NCBI GenBank assembly: GCA_002293005.1
Contig: DBCJ01000071.1
Span: forward strand, 1-34,917
Origin: Ignavibacteria bacterium UBA961
GTDB lineage: Bacteria; Bacteroidota; Ignavibacteria; Kapaibacteriales; UBA961
Reading direction: 5' to 3'
DNA length: 34,917 bases
Shown here: positions 16,238 through 25,600 of the stretch, one piece after another
Position numbering within the stretch: position 1 is the stretch's first letter
Layout: each line of letters begins with the position of its first letter
Notes under the pieces: generated by a model
Database searches by the model: none
What the model was told of the DNA's origin: nothing
Seen by the model: the letters and a program-made list of their open reading frames with translations, nothing else
Position numbers and translations under genes: made by a program

Positions 16238-16663
16238 ATGGCAAAAAAAATAATGGGTTCGTTCAAGCTTCAGCTTAAAGCGGGCCAAGCAACCATGTCA
16301 CCACCGGTTGGCCCTGCATTTGGTCAGCGTGGCTTGAATGGTATGCAATTCGTAAAAGAATTCAATGCGAAAACTTCAAAGGATGGCGATATGATCATCC
16401 CCGCATTGGTCACCTTCTTTTCTGACAAATCTTTTTCTTTTGTTCTGAAATCACCTCCGGCGGCGGTTTTGCTTGCGAAAGCGGCAGGACTTCCAGGTGG
16501 AAGCTCGACACCGAACAAAGTTAAAGTTGGCAAGGTGACTTCAAAGCAAGTTGAAGACATTGCAAAATCAAAAATGCAGGACCTAAACTGTGATTCCATG
16601 GAGAGTGCGGTAAGCATGATTAGCGGTACTGCTCGCTCAATGGGTATTGTAGTAGAAGGTTAA
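16238..16663 (+). CDS. rplK: 50S ribosomal protein L11
   Basis: 141 residues, the normal length. The N-terminal domain has the proline-rich helix of the thiostrepton site (GQATMSPPVGPAFGQRGLNGMQFVKEFN). The C-terminal 23S-binding domain runs from about residue 75 and includes SKQVEDIAKSKMQDLN and SMISGTARSMGI. L11 forms the base of the L7/L12 stalk with L10 and takes part in GTPase-factor and RelA function. It lies 36 nt after nusG and 30 nt before rplA. Confidence 0.97.
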   Translation: MAKKIMGSFKLQLKAGQATMSPPVGPAFGQRGLNGMQFVKEFNAKTSKDGDMIIPALVTFFSDKSFSFVLKSPPAAVLLAKAAGLPGGSSTPNKVKVGKVTSKQVEDIAKSKMQDLNCDSMESAVSMISGTARSMGIVVEG

Positions 16664-16693
16664 TTTTTTCTTTTCTAATAGAACGATAATATC

Positions 16694-17401
16694 ATGAAAT
16701 CACATGGCAAGCGTTTTAAAAACGCTATGAAAAACGTTGATCTCGCGAAGGAATATGCACTTCGTGATGCGGTAGAGCTGGTTAAAAAAAATGCAACCGC
16801 TAAGTTCGACGAATCGTTCGATGTGGCGATCCGCCTTGGTGTGGATCCCAGAAAAGCCGACCAGCTCGTTCGCGGCACAGTGTCGCTTCCTCACGGAACA
16901 GGTAAATCCGTAAGAGTATTGGTGATGGCCAGATCGCCCAAAGATGCAGAAGCATTGGCGGCCGGTGCAGATTATGCAGGCCTTGAAGAATACTCAGAGA
17001 AAATCCAGGCAGGTTGGGCAGATATCGACGTCATCATTGCAACTCCGGATGTAATGGGTGAAGTTGGTAAGCTCGGCCGTATTCTTGGTCCTCGCGGTCT
17101 TATGCCAAATCCGAAAAGCGGTACGGTAACCTTTGACGTAGCAAAGGCCGTAAACGAGGTAAAGTCAGGTAAGATCGAATATCGCGTCGATAAAGCAGGG
17201 AATGTCCATGCTTCTGTAGGTAAATGTTCATTTACCCAGGATCAATTGGCAGAAAATATCCTTGCATTGTATAATAGTATTTTGCGTTCTAAGCCTTTGA
17301 CATCAAAAGGTAAATATGTTCGTGGAATCGCTTTCAGTTCTACTATGGGACCTGGTATGAGGATTGTAGAATCTTCACTTACCGGTAATAGTGCTGAATA
17401 A
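16694..17401 (+). CDS. rplA: 50S ribosomal protein L1
   Basis: 235 residues, full length. L1 signatures are FDESFDVAIRLGVDPRKADQ, VRGTVSLPHGTGKSVRV, the domain II stretch VIATPDVMGEVGKLGRILGP followed by RGLMPNPKSGTVT, and GKIEYRVDKAGNVHASVGK. L1 binds 23S rRNA at the mobile L1 stalk, and in many bacteria it also represses its own message. The stop is followed by a 94-nt spacer before rplJ that may be an L10 leader. Confidence 0.97.
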   Translation: MKSHGKRFKNAMKNVDLAKEYALRDAVELVKKNATAKFDESFDVAIRLGVDPRKADQLVRGTVSLPHGTGKSVRVLVMARSPKDAEALAAGADYAGLEEYSEKIQAGWADIDVIIATPDVMGEVGKLGRILGPRGLMPNPKSGTVTFDVAKAVNEVKSGKIEYRVDKAGNVHASVGKCSFTQDQLAENILALYNSILRSKPLTSKGKYVRGIAFSSTMGPGMRIVESSLTGNSAE

Positions 17402-17495
17402 TTAATTCGTCTATTACGCACTTTTCGGGTATTGGGCTTCTCTCCTATAAACGGAGCCATGACCGAAAGTCATCATTATATTATACTCGTACAAT
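17402..17495 (+). promoter_or_regulatory. Candidate L10 (rplJ) leader RNA
   Basis: A 94-nt spacer with two adjacent hairpins. The first pairs GG...CTCC with GGAG...CC (about 17435-17458) and has an asymmetric bulge on its 5' side. The second is ATGAC-CGAAA-GTCAT (17459-17473). In many bacteria the L10(L12)4 complex represses rplJL through a kink-turn RNA at this place. Position and asymmetric bulge fit, but I cannot match the Rfam consensus base by base, so the call is tentative. Confidence 0.4.
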
Positions 17496-18020
17496 ATGGT
17501 AACCAAACAGCAGAAAGAGCAGGTTGTTGCCGACTTAGTCGCCATGCTTCAAGGCGCAAGTTCTTTGTACATTCTTGATTATACTTCAATGACCGTAGCG
17601 GAGAGCAATAATCTTCGTTCCGAACTTCGCAAGAAGGGTCTCACATTCAAAGTTGCCAAAAACAGGCTTATTCAGCGTGCCTTGGCAGAAGTTGGTGGTT
17701 TTGAGATTCCTGAAGATAAGTTTTTTGGTCAGACAGGTATCATTTGCGGATATAGCGATGCAATCGCTCCTGCAAAAATCATCAGGGATGTATCTGAAAA
17801 GTCGGAAAAACCAAAGCTTAAGGCTGCTATCGTAGAAGGACAATTCTTCGATGGCAAGCAATTGAAAGTAATTGCCTCATTGCCGACTCGCGAGGATATG
17901 ATTGCCGCAATCATGGGTAGCCTTGATGCGCCGATTTCCGGTATTGTCGGTTCAATTAATGCGGTTATGCGTGATGTCGCTTCACTTGTTGAAGAAGTCG
18001 CCAAGAACAAAGCCGCTTAA
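17496..18020 (+). CDS. rplJ: 50S ribosomal protein L10
   Basis: 174 residues. The N-terminal rRNA-binding domain has KEQVVADLVAMLQGASSLYILDYTSMTVAESNNLRSELRK in its usual order, then KVAKNRLIQRAL, IICGYSDAIAPAKIIRDV and LPTREDMIAAIMGSLDAPI. A C-terminal helix that carries the L7/L12 dimers follows. L10 anchors the stalk that recruits translation GTPases. It is followed 42 nt later by rplL, the standard pair. No Shine-Dalgarno is obvious before the ATG, which fits with a structured, regulated leader. Confidence 0.96.
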   Translation: MVTKQQKEQVVADLVAMLQGASSLYILDYTSMTVAESNNLRSELRKKGLTFKVAKNRLIQRALAEVGGFEIPEDKFFGQTGIICGYSDAIAPAKIIRDVSEKSEKPKLKAAIVEGQFFDGKQLKVIASLPTREDMIAAIMGSLDAPISGIVGSINAVMRDVASLVEEVAKNKAA

Positions 18021-18062
18021 TTTTACAATAACATTTGAATATTATTTTTTTGGAGTACATCA

Positions 18063-18443
18063 ATGTCAGCAATCGTTGAAGAATTGGTAGAGAAGATTGG
18101 AGCCCTCACACTTGTAGAAGCTTCTGAACTCAAAAAAGCACTTGAAGAAAAATTTGGCGTAACAGCAGCAGCCCCAATGATGATGGCCGGTGCACCTGCA
18201 GCAGGCGCTCCTGCAGCAGCAGCTGAAGAGCAAACAGAATTTGATGTTGAGCTCACAGACGGTGGTGCTAACAAATTGAATGCAATCAAAGTTGTTCGCG
18301 AAATCACAGGTCTTGGTTTGAAAGAAGCCAAAGACATTGTTGAAGCTGCGCCTAAAGTCATTAAAGAAGCTGCTTCCAAGGAAGAAGCTGAGTCAATCAA
18401 GAAGAAACTCGAAGAAGCAGGCGCAAAAGTTACTCTCAAGTAA
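18063..18443 (+). CDS. rplL: 50S ribosomal protein L7/L12
   Basis: 126 residues. The N-terminal dimerisation domain (SAIVEELVEKIGALTLVEASELKKALEEKFG) is followed by an Ala/Gly/Pro-rich hinge (about 38-58). The C-terminal factor-binding domain (TEFDVELTDGGANKLNAIKVVREITGLGLKEAKDIVEAAPK) activates EF-Tu and EF-G. It is the only multicopy ribosomal protein. The message has a GGAG Shine-Dalgarno (TTTTTTTGGAGTACATCA before ATG). A long structured spacer separates it from rpoB, a usual place for lowering rpoB output relative to L7/L12. Confidence 0.97.
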   Translation: MSAIVEELVEKIGALTLVEASELKKALEEKFGVTAAAPMMMAGAPAAGAPAAAAEEQTEFDVELTDGGANKLNAIKVVREITGLGLKEAKDIVEAAPKVIKEAASKEEAESIKKKLEEAGAKVTLK

Positions 18444-18761
18444 TTTTAAAAGAGCCCTGAGCTTCTTTCCCTTCGGGGAACACAGTTTGAGAGGGCGACA
18501 AGGGATGATATCCGCATGTCGCCCGCTCTTGTCTTCGAAAAGTTTGACTTTCTTACTATCCCTGTAAGGGCAAGATGTTCGCAACGGACATAACAATACA
18601 TTCCGTATTCGACATATACATAGGATTTCTCGATCGGATCCTCTGAAGATCTCATCGGGAAATTGTCATTTTTTCTCTATCTGTTGGAATGTCATCAAAA
18701 AGATGATAGCCAACCATAGCATTTACTAGAGTTTGCTCTCTTGATCCCAAGGAGAAGACGA
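18444..18761 (+). promoter_or_regulatory. Structured 318-nt rplL-rpoB spacer
   Basis: No open frame of note; several hairpins in a row. (a) TTCCC-TTCG-GGGAA (18467-18480), a UUCG-capped stem. (b) GGGCGACA (18493-18500) with TGTCGCCC (18517-18524), extendable outward by about 3 bp across a 2-nt bulge and inward by GGAT/ATCC. (c) CCCT-GTA-AGGG (18560-18570). (d) TGTTCG-CAA-CGGACA (18576-18590). (e) an imperfect long stem, 18677-18687 with 18710-18719, enclosing TCATC-AAAAA-GATGA. None is followed by a T tract, so these are not intrinsic terminators. The rpoB Shine-Dalgarno AAGGAGA is at 18749-18755. A role in processing or attenuation is inferred. Confidence 0.55.
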
Positions 18762-21700
18762 ATGAATAAACCTCAATATACGAGTGATGGGCGCATAGTT
18801 CGATTACGCGATCGCGTCAATTTTGCCCAACAGCGTGAATATGCCGCATATCCAGATCTGCTGAATTTGCAGATTGAATCATATAAGGACTTTTTGCAGG
18901 AGGATTTACATCCTATCATGCGAAAGGTTAAGGGCTTGCAACAGGCCTTCTTACTTAACTTCCCCATAGAGGATTCTTCCGAGATATTCCAATTGGAATT
19001 CATGGAATATTTCATAGAAAAACCGAAATATTCCGAGGAAGAATGTCGTGAAAGGGAGTTAACTTATGCAAAAGCTCTGAAAGCACGCATGCGTCTTTCA
19101 AGTAAAGCAGATCCTTCCTCTGAAGATTATATAGATCCAATTGAACAAGAAGTGTATTTGGGGAATATCCCCGCAATGACACCTCGTGGCACATTTATCA
19201 TCAATGGTGCCGAGAGAGTTATAGTAGCCCAGCTTCATCGTTCACCGGGTGTGTTTTTTGATGCGACTTTGCATGCAAATGGTTCAAGAATCTACACTGC
19301 TCGTGTAATACCTTTCAAAGGTTCATGGATAGAATTCACAACCGACATCCATGATGTCATGTATGCATATATTGACCGCAAGAAAAAGTTTCCAGTAACC
19401 ACTTTGCTTCGTGCTTTGGGTTATTCTTCCGATGAGCAAATCTTGGGATTGTTCGAACTCGCGATGGATGTTCCTGCGGATCAACTTGATGATTCATATA
19501 TCGGTCGCAGAATCGGTGGCGATGTCATTGATGTCAGCACCGGTGAAATCATTGCAACTCGTGATATGGTCATTGATGAAGCTATGATGGTCTTATTCAG
19601 ACAGTCAGAACTTGATTCGGTTCGAGTATTCCGTTATGAAAATGTGAATGATGAGCCGGTGATTGCAAAAACATTGGCAAAGGATACAACACGCACTCGT
19701 GAAGAAGCGCTTGAAGTCATTTATCGTCAAATGCGTTCAAGTGATCCACCGGATATGGAAACAGCACTTGCTTTGCTGGAAAAGCTATTCTTCAATGATA
19801 AGCGATATGATCTTGGAATTGTTGGTCGTTTCCGTATCAATGACAAACTAAAGTTGAATGCACCTCTTGATTGTACTGTTTTGCGCTTGGAAGACATTGT
19901 AACAATCATTCAATATTTGATTGATCTTCATGATCAGAAGCAAACAGTTGATGATATTGATCACTTGGGCAATCGTCGCGTAAGAACAGTTGGAGAACAA
20001 CTTTCTGCGCAGTTCAATCTTGGTTTGACCAGAATGTCTCGTACGATCAAAGAGCGCCTCAGCATGTATGATGGTGAGTCTATGACTCCATCTGAGCTTG
20101 TGAATGCGCGTACGATCACCAGTGTGGTGAATCAATTCTTTGGGACAAATCAGTTGTCACAATTCATGGATCAAACAAATCCATTGTCAGAATTGACACA
20201 TAAGCGTCGTACTTCTGCATTGGGTCCCGGTGGTTTGACTCGTGAAAGAGCTGGTTTCGAGGTTCGAGATGTTCACTATACTCATTATGGACGCCTCTGC
20301 CCGATTGAAACACCCGAAGGTCCAAATATCGGTTTGATTTCATCTTTGGCTATTCATGCCCGCGTCAATGAGTTTGGTTTCATTGAAACTCCATATCGCA
20401 AAGTCAATAATGGAAAAGTGACTGATGAAATCGAATTTTTGTCAGCCGAAAAAGAAGAAGGTCTTATCATTACTCCTGCTTCTACTGAAGTTGACAAAGC
20501 AGGCTATATTACCGGTGAGCGTGTCAAGGCACGTCAAAGCGGTGACTTCGTAGTAGTTTTACCCGGTGATATTCAGTATATGGATGTTAGTACGGATCAA
20601 ATTACTAGTCCTGCTGCATCACTCATTCCATTCCTTGAACATGATGATGCGAATCGTGCGCTCATGGGTTCAAACATGCAACGTCAAGGTGTTCCATTGC
20701 TTAGACCAAAGGCTCCTTTGGTTGGTACCGGTATGGAAGTAAGGGTAGCTCATGATTCAAGAGCAATTATTCTTGCAGAAGATGATGGTGTGGTGGAATA
20801 TGTATGCGCTGATTTTATCAGACTGCGTTATAATGATAATAGAACTCCTATCGAAAAGATGATTTCTTTTGAAACTGAAAGAGTTCACACATATACGCTT
20901 CAAAAATTCTACCGTACCAATCAAGACACTTGTATTAATCAGCGTCCTCTAGTTCGTTCAGGCGAGCAAGTGGTGAAAGGTCAACCATTGGCTGATGGTG
21001 CCGCAACAGAAATGAGTGAATTGGCTCTTGGACAAAATGTACTAGTTGCATTCATGCCATGGCGAGGTTATAATTTCGAAGATGCGATCATCATTAGTGA
21101 GCGTCTGGTTGCGGAAGATGTGTTTACTTCAATACATATTGAAGAATACACACTTCAAGTACGAGATACAAAAAGAGGTGAAGAGGAATTCACGAAGGAA
21201 ATTCCTAATGTAAGCGAAGAAACCACTAAAGATCTCGATGACAATGGTATTGTTCGCCCAGGTGCGAAAGTACGCGAAGGCGATATCCTCATAGGAAAGA
21301 TTACTCCAAAAGGGGAATCAGATCCTACACCTGAAGAAAAACTTCTCAGAGCAATTTTCGGTGATAAAGCCGGTGATGTGAAAGATGCATCTCTCAAAGC
21401 ACCTCCGGGTCTCAAAGGGATTGTAATCAATACAAAACTATTCAGTCGCCGCATGATGGCATCAGATGCTGAATTGCGTGCTGAAGAGAAAAAACGTCAA
21501 GAAGTCATCACAAAGCGTGAAGGCAAGATGCTGAAATTGCATGATGATGATTGTGCTTCAAGGCTTGCTCAACTACTCGATGGCAAAAAAGTTCTCGGCA
21601 TAAAATTAGCAAATGATAGAGTTGTGTTCCGCGCAGGTTCAACGATCAATGAAAGAGAAGTACTTGAAAAATATAATGAAGGTACTTTGAAAATCGATGC

Positions 21701-22580
21701 TTTGGATGTGGAACAATCATGGTTTGATGATGAAGATACCATGAATCTTGTTCGCCAATTGATGCATAATTATGCAGCAAAGAAGAATGATATTCAGGCG
21801 GATACAAGAGCAGAGAAGAATAAGATTGCCGCTGGTGACGAATTGCAACCTGGCATTCTTCAAATGTCAAAAGTGTATGTGGCTAAGAAGCGCAAATTGC
21901 AAGTTGGTGACAAAATGGCCGGTCGTCACGGAAACAAAGGTATTGTTTCCAAGATTGTACCACTTGAAGACATGCCATTCTTGCCTGATGGCACTCCTGT
22001 TGACATTGTGCTCAATCCGCTTGGCGTACCTTCTCGTATGAATCTTGGTCAGCTCTTCGAAACTGCTCTTGGTTGGGCAGGAATGAAGATGGGCGTACAT
22101 TTTGCGACACCGATTTTCGATGGTGCAAGTTGGGATGAAGTAGGTGACTATCTTGAAAAAGCAGGATTACCCAGAACAGGAAAAACAGTCTTGTTTGATG
22201 GTCGCAGTGGTGAACCTTTTGAGCATGAAGTAACCGTTGGGGTTATCTATATGCTCAAGCTTTCACACTTGGTAGAAGACAAGATTCACGCTCGTTCAAT
22301 CGGACCATACTCGCTCATTACTCAGCAACCTCTTGGTGGTAAAGCGCAATTTGGTGGCCAGCGTCTGGGAGAGATGGAAGTTTGGGCTTTGGAAGCTTAT
22401 GGTGCGGCACATACATTGCAAGAAATGTTAACTCTGAAATCAGATGATGTAACAGGTAGAGCAAAAATGTATGAAGCAATCGTGAAAGGCGAAAATATTC
22501 CAAATCCGAATATTCCTGAATCATTTAATGTTCTCGTAAGAGAATTGCAAGGTCTCTGTTTGGATGTTGTCATCGAATAA
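18762..22580 (+). CDS. rpoB: DNA-directed RNA polymerase subunit beta
   Basis: 1272 residues, complete. The rifampicin-pocket region reads QLSQFMDQTNPLSELTHKRR then TSALGPGGLTRERAGFEVRD. By E. coli numbering D516, S522, H526, R529 and S531 are kept and N518 is Thr, as is common in Bacteroidota, so this alone does not predict resistance. The catalytic-core motifs RPKAPLVGTGME, MPWRGYNFEDAI, DKMAGRHGNKG and the C-terminal clamp anchor QPLGGKAQFGGQRLGEMEVW are present. ATG 18762 is chosen over the in-frame TTG 18741 because AAGGAGA sits 6 nt before it and MNKPQYTSDGRIVRLRDRVN is a natural N-terminus. rpoC follows after 88 nt. Confidence 0.98.
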   Translation: MNKPQYTSDGRIVRLRDRVNFAQQREYAAYPDLLNLQIESYKDFLQEDLHPIMRKVKGLQQAFLLNFPIEDSSEIFQLEFMEYFIEKPKYSEEECRERELTYAKALKARMRLSSKADPSSEDYIDPIEQEVYLGNIPAMTPRGTFIINGAERVIVAQLHRSPGVFFDATLHANGSRIYTARVIPFKGSWIEFTTDIHDVMYAYIDRKKKFPVTTLLRALGYSSDEQILGLFELAMDVPADQLDDSYIGRRIGGDVIDVSTGEIIATRDMVIDEAMMVLFRQSELDSVRVFRYENVNDEPVIAKTLAKDTTRTREEALEVIYRQMRSSDPPDMETALALLEKLFFNDKRYDLGIVGRFRINDKLKLNAPLDCTVLRLEDIVTIIQYLIDLHDQKQTVDDIDHLGNRRVRTVGEQLSAQFNLGLTRMSRTIKERLSMYDGESMTPSELVNARTITSVVNQFFGTNQLSQFMDQTNPLSELTHKRRTSALGPGGLTRERAGFEVRDVHYTHYGRLCPIETPEGPNIGLISSLAIHARVNEFGFIETPYRKVNNGKVTDEIEFLSAEKEEGLIITPASTEVDKAGYITGERVKARQSGDFVVVLPGDIQYMDVSTDQITSPAASLIPFLEHDDANRALMGSNMQRQGVPLLRPKAPLVGTGMEVRVAHDSRAIILAEDDGVVEYVCADFIRLRYNDNRTPIEKMISFETERVHTYTLQKFYRTNQDTCINQRPLVRSGEQVVKGQPLADGAATEMSELALGQNVLVAFMPWRGYNFEDAIIISERLVAEDVFTSIHIEEYTLQVRDTKRGEEEFTKEIPNVSEETTKDLDDNGIVRPGAKVREGDILIGKITPKGESDPTPEEKLLRAIFGDKAGDVKDASLKAPPGLKGIVINTKLFSRRMMASDAELRAEEKKRQEVITKREGKMLKLHDDDCASRLAQLLDGKKVLGIKLANDRVVFRAGSTINEREVLEKYNEGTLKIDALDVEQSWFDDEDTMNLVRQLMHNYAAKKNDIQADTRAEKNKIAAGDELQPGILQMSKVYVAKKRKLQVGDKMAGRHGNKGIVSKIVPLEDMPFLPDGTPVDIVLNPLGVPSRMNLGQLFETALGWAGMKMGVHFATPIFDGASWDEVGDYLEKAGLPRTGKTVLFDGRSGEPFEHEVTVGVIYMLKLSHLVEDKIHARSIGPYSLITQQPLGGKAQFGGQRLGEMEVWALEAYGAAHTLQEMLTLKSDDVTGRAKMYEAIVKGENIPNPNIPESFNVLVRELQGLCLDVVIE

Positions 22581-22612
22581 TGACAATCTCTGACAGATGT
22601 TGAGTTGAACCC

Positions 22613-22626
22613 GGAGATTCGTCTCC
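22613..22626 (+). promoter_or_regulatory. UUCG-capped hairpin in the rpoB-rpoC spacer
   Basis: A perfect GGAGA-TTCG-TCTCC stem-loop (22613-22626) in the 88-nt gap between rpoB and rpoC. It has no T tract, so it is not a terminator. It lies 42 nt before the rpoC ATG and could stabilise or punctuate the message. The rpoC Shine-Dalgarno (GGAGAAG) is separate, downstream. Confidence 0.5.
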
Positions 22627-22668
22627 CATTAAAGTAGAACTATTTATACATCCAAATGGAGAAGTTCG

Positions 22669-25600
22669 ATGCAAGCGCATTCAATTCCCCGAAAAGGATT
22701 TTCTCAGATAACAATTAAGATCGCATCACCCGATGAAGTGCTCAACCGCTCCATGGGTGAAGTGACCAAACCTGAAACGATCAACTATCGCTCATTCAGA
22801 CCAGAAAAAGATGGTCTCTTTTGCGAAAAGATCTTTGGCCCCATACGAGATTGGGAATGCGCATGCGGAAAGTATAAGCGCATTCGCTATAAAGGTATCG
22901 TATGCGATCGTTGCGGAGTTGAGGTAACTCAGAAATCCGTACGTCGTGAGAGAATGGGACATATCATGTTGGCAGTACCGGTGGTACATATCTGGTTCCT
23001 CCGTTCTTTACCAAGCAAGATTTCTCATGCTCTAGGCATGATTACAAAAGATGTTGAACGAATCGTTTACTATGAATCATATGTGGTGGTTCAGCCGGGA
23101 AGCACAGGACTAACAAGAAAAGATCTTCTTACTGAAGAACAATATCTTGAAGTCATGGCATCGCTTTCTACAGCTGAAAGAGCCATGGATGATGATGATC
23201 CAAAAAAATTCATTGCATTGATTGGTGGCGAGGCGATTAAAGAATTGCTAAAGCGCATTGATCCTGAAAATGATTTTGAAACACTTCGCATTCAGTTGCG
23301 TGATGAAACTTCTCAACAGAGAAAGGCTGACTTGCTCAAGAGACTTCGCATTCTTGAGGCATTTACAGGCACGGAATTACCAAATAAGTCTCGTCCTGAA
23401 TGGATGGTGCTTGATGTTGTTCCCGTTATTCCTCCTGATCTCAGACCTCTCGTTCCATTGGAAGGCGGTCGTTTTGCAACTTCCGATTTGAATGACTTAT
23501 ATCGCCGAGTGATCATTAGAAATAATCGCTTGCGCAGATTGATTGACATCAAAGCTCCTGAAGTGATTTTGCGCAATGAAAAGCGTATGCTTCAAGAATC
23601 TGTAGATGCACTATTCGACAATAGTCGTCGTAGTGTCCGCTCAGAATCACAAAGAGCGCTCAAATCACTTGCTGATGTACTCAAAGGTAAAACTGGTCGA
23701 TTCCGCCAGAACCTTCTCGGTAAGCGTGTCGATTATTCAGGTCGTTCCGTTATTGTTGTTGGTCCTGAATTGAAGATTCATGAATGTGGTCTTCCAAAAG
23801 ATATGGCTGTTGAATTGTTCAAGCCTTTCATCATTCGCAAATTGATTGAAAGAGGACATGTCAAAACAGTTAAAAGTGCAAAGAAACTGGTTGAAAGAAA
23901 AACCAATGAAGTTTGGGATATCTTGGAAAAGGTGATTGATGGTCATCCAGTGATGCTCAATCGTGCTCCGACTTTGCACAGACTTGGTATTCAGGCATTC
24001 CAGCCTCGCTTGATTGAAGGGAAAGCAATTCAATTGCATCCACTGGTAACAACAGCTTTCAATGCCGATTTCGACGGCGATCAGATGGCTGTTCACTTAC
24101 CTATCAGTCATGAAGCTCAGCTTGAGGCATTGCTTCTTATGCTTGCTTCTCATAATATTATGCACACGCAGCATGGTGATCCAATTGCGGTTCCTTCACA
24201 GGACATGGTTTTGGGTGCATATTATTTGACAAAGCTTCGTCGTGGCGCAAAAGGAGAAGGGAAGATATTTGCTTCTGCCTCTGAGGTAATCATTGCGTAT
24301 AATTCCAAGCAAATTACATTGCATACCAAAATCAAAGTACGCATTGATTCTGAGCAAGGAAAGCGCTCACAGCTTATTGAAACAACTGTCGGTCGAGTAA
24401 TCTTCAATCAAATCGTTCCTAAAGAAATGGGCTATTTGAATGAGCTCTTGACAAAAGGTCGTTTGCGTCAAATCATTGGTTTGTGTTTCCGTAAAGCCGG
24501 ACTTGCAAAAACAGTTGAATTCCTTGACAATTTGAAGGAAATCGGATTCCTCACTGCTACACGCGGTGGATTGTCTGTATCTATCTCAGATGTTGTGATT
24601 CCAGATGAAAAGCAAACAATCATTGATAAAGCACAAGAAACAGTTGACAATATCGAAGAATACTATCAGAATGGTGTGATCACTTCAGGTGAGCGCTATA
24701 ATAAGATCATCGATACTTGGTCCAATGCAACGAATCGTGTAGCTGATAAACTCTATTCAGAACTTCAAAGAGAATCTGATGGATTCAATACTTTCTGGAT
24801 GATGCTTGACTCACAGGCTAGAGGTTCGAAAGAACAGATTAGACAGCTTGCCGGTATGCGTGGTTTGATGGCCAAGCCACAAAAATCACTCACTGGGTCA
24901 AGCGCCGAATTGATTGAAAATCCGATTATTTCAAACTTCAAAGAAGGTTTGACAATTCTCGAGTATTTCATTTCAACACACGGTGCTCGTAAGGGTCTCG
25001 CAGATACAGCGTTGAAGACAGCTGATGCAGGTTATTTGACTCGTCGTTTGCATGATGTTGCTCAAGATATGATCATCTCTCATGATGATTGCGGTACAAT
25101 CCGTGGTGTTGAGATGCGAGCTTTGAAAGACGGTGAAGATATTAAAGAACCATTGTCTGAAAGAATTCTTGGAAGATGTGCACTCGTTGACGTAATCAGT
25201 CCTGAGACCGGTGAAGTCATCATCAAAAAAGGTGAAATCTTCAATGAAGAAAATGTTCAGAAGGTTGCTGAAACATCTCTTGAATCCGTAACTATCCGTT
25301 CTGTACTTACTTGCGAATCTCGTCGTGGAGTTTGTGCGAAGTGTTATGGAAGAAATATGGCAACCGGACAAATGGTTGATGTTGGTGAAGCAGTTGGTAC
25401 TATCGCTTCTCAATCAATCGGTGAACCTGGTACGCAGCTTACTCTTCGTACATTCCACACCGGTGGTACAGCATCACTCGTTGCTTCACAGTCGACTGTT
25501 CTTGCAAAATTTGATGGTCAAATCACATTCGAGAATGTGAAGACAGTTGCCTATGAAGATGAAAATGGTATGGATGTTTCTGTTGTGATCAGTCGAAGCG

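Noticed and set aside
16664..16693. T-rich run after rplK as a terminator
   Set aside because: The TTTTTTCTTTTCT run has no stem-loop immediately upstream, and rplA follows after 30 nt.
18023..18439. 138-residue minus-strand frame antisense to rplL
   Set aside because: Low-complexity Ser/Ala translation that mirrors rplL codon usage; no start signal and no sense as a protein. The same holds for the other long frames antisense to rpoB, rpoC and rpl genes.
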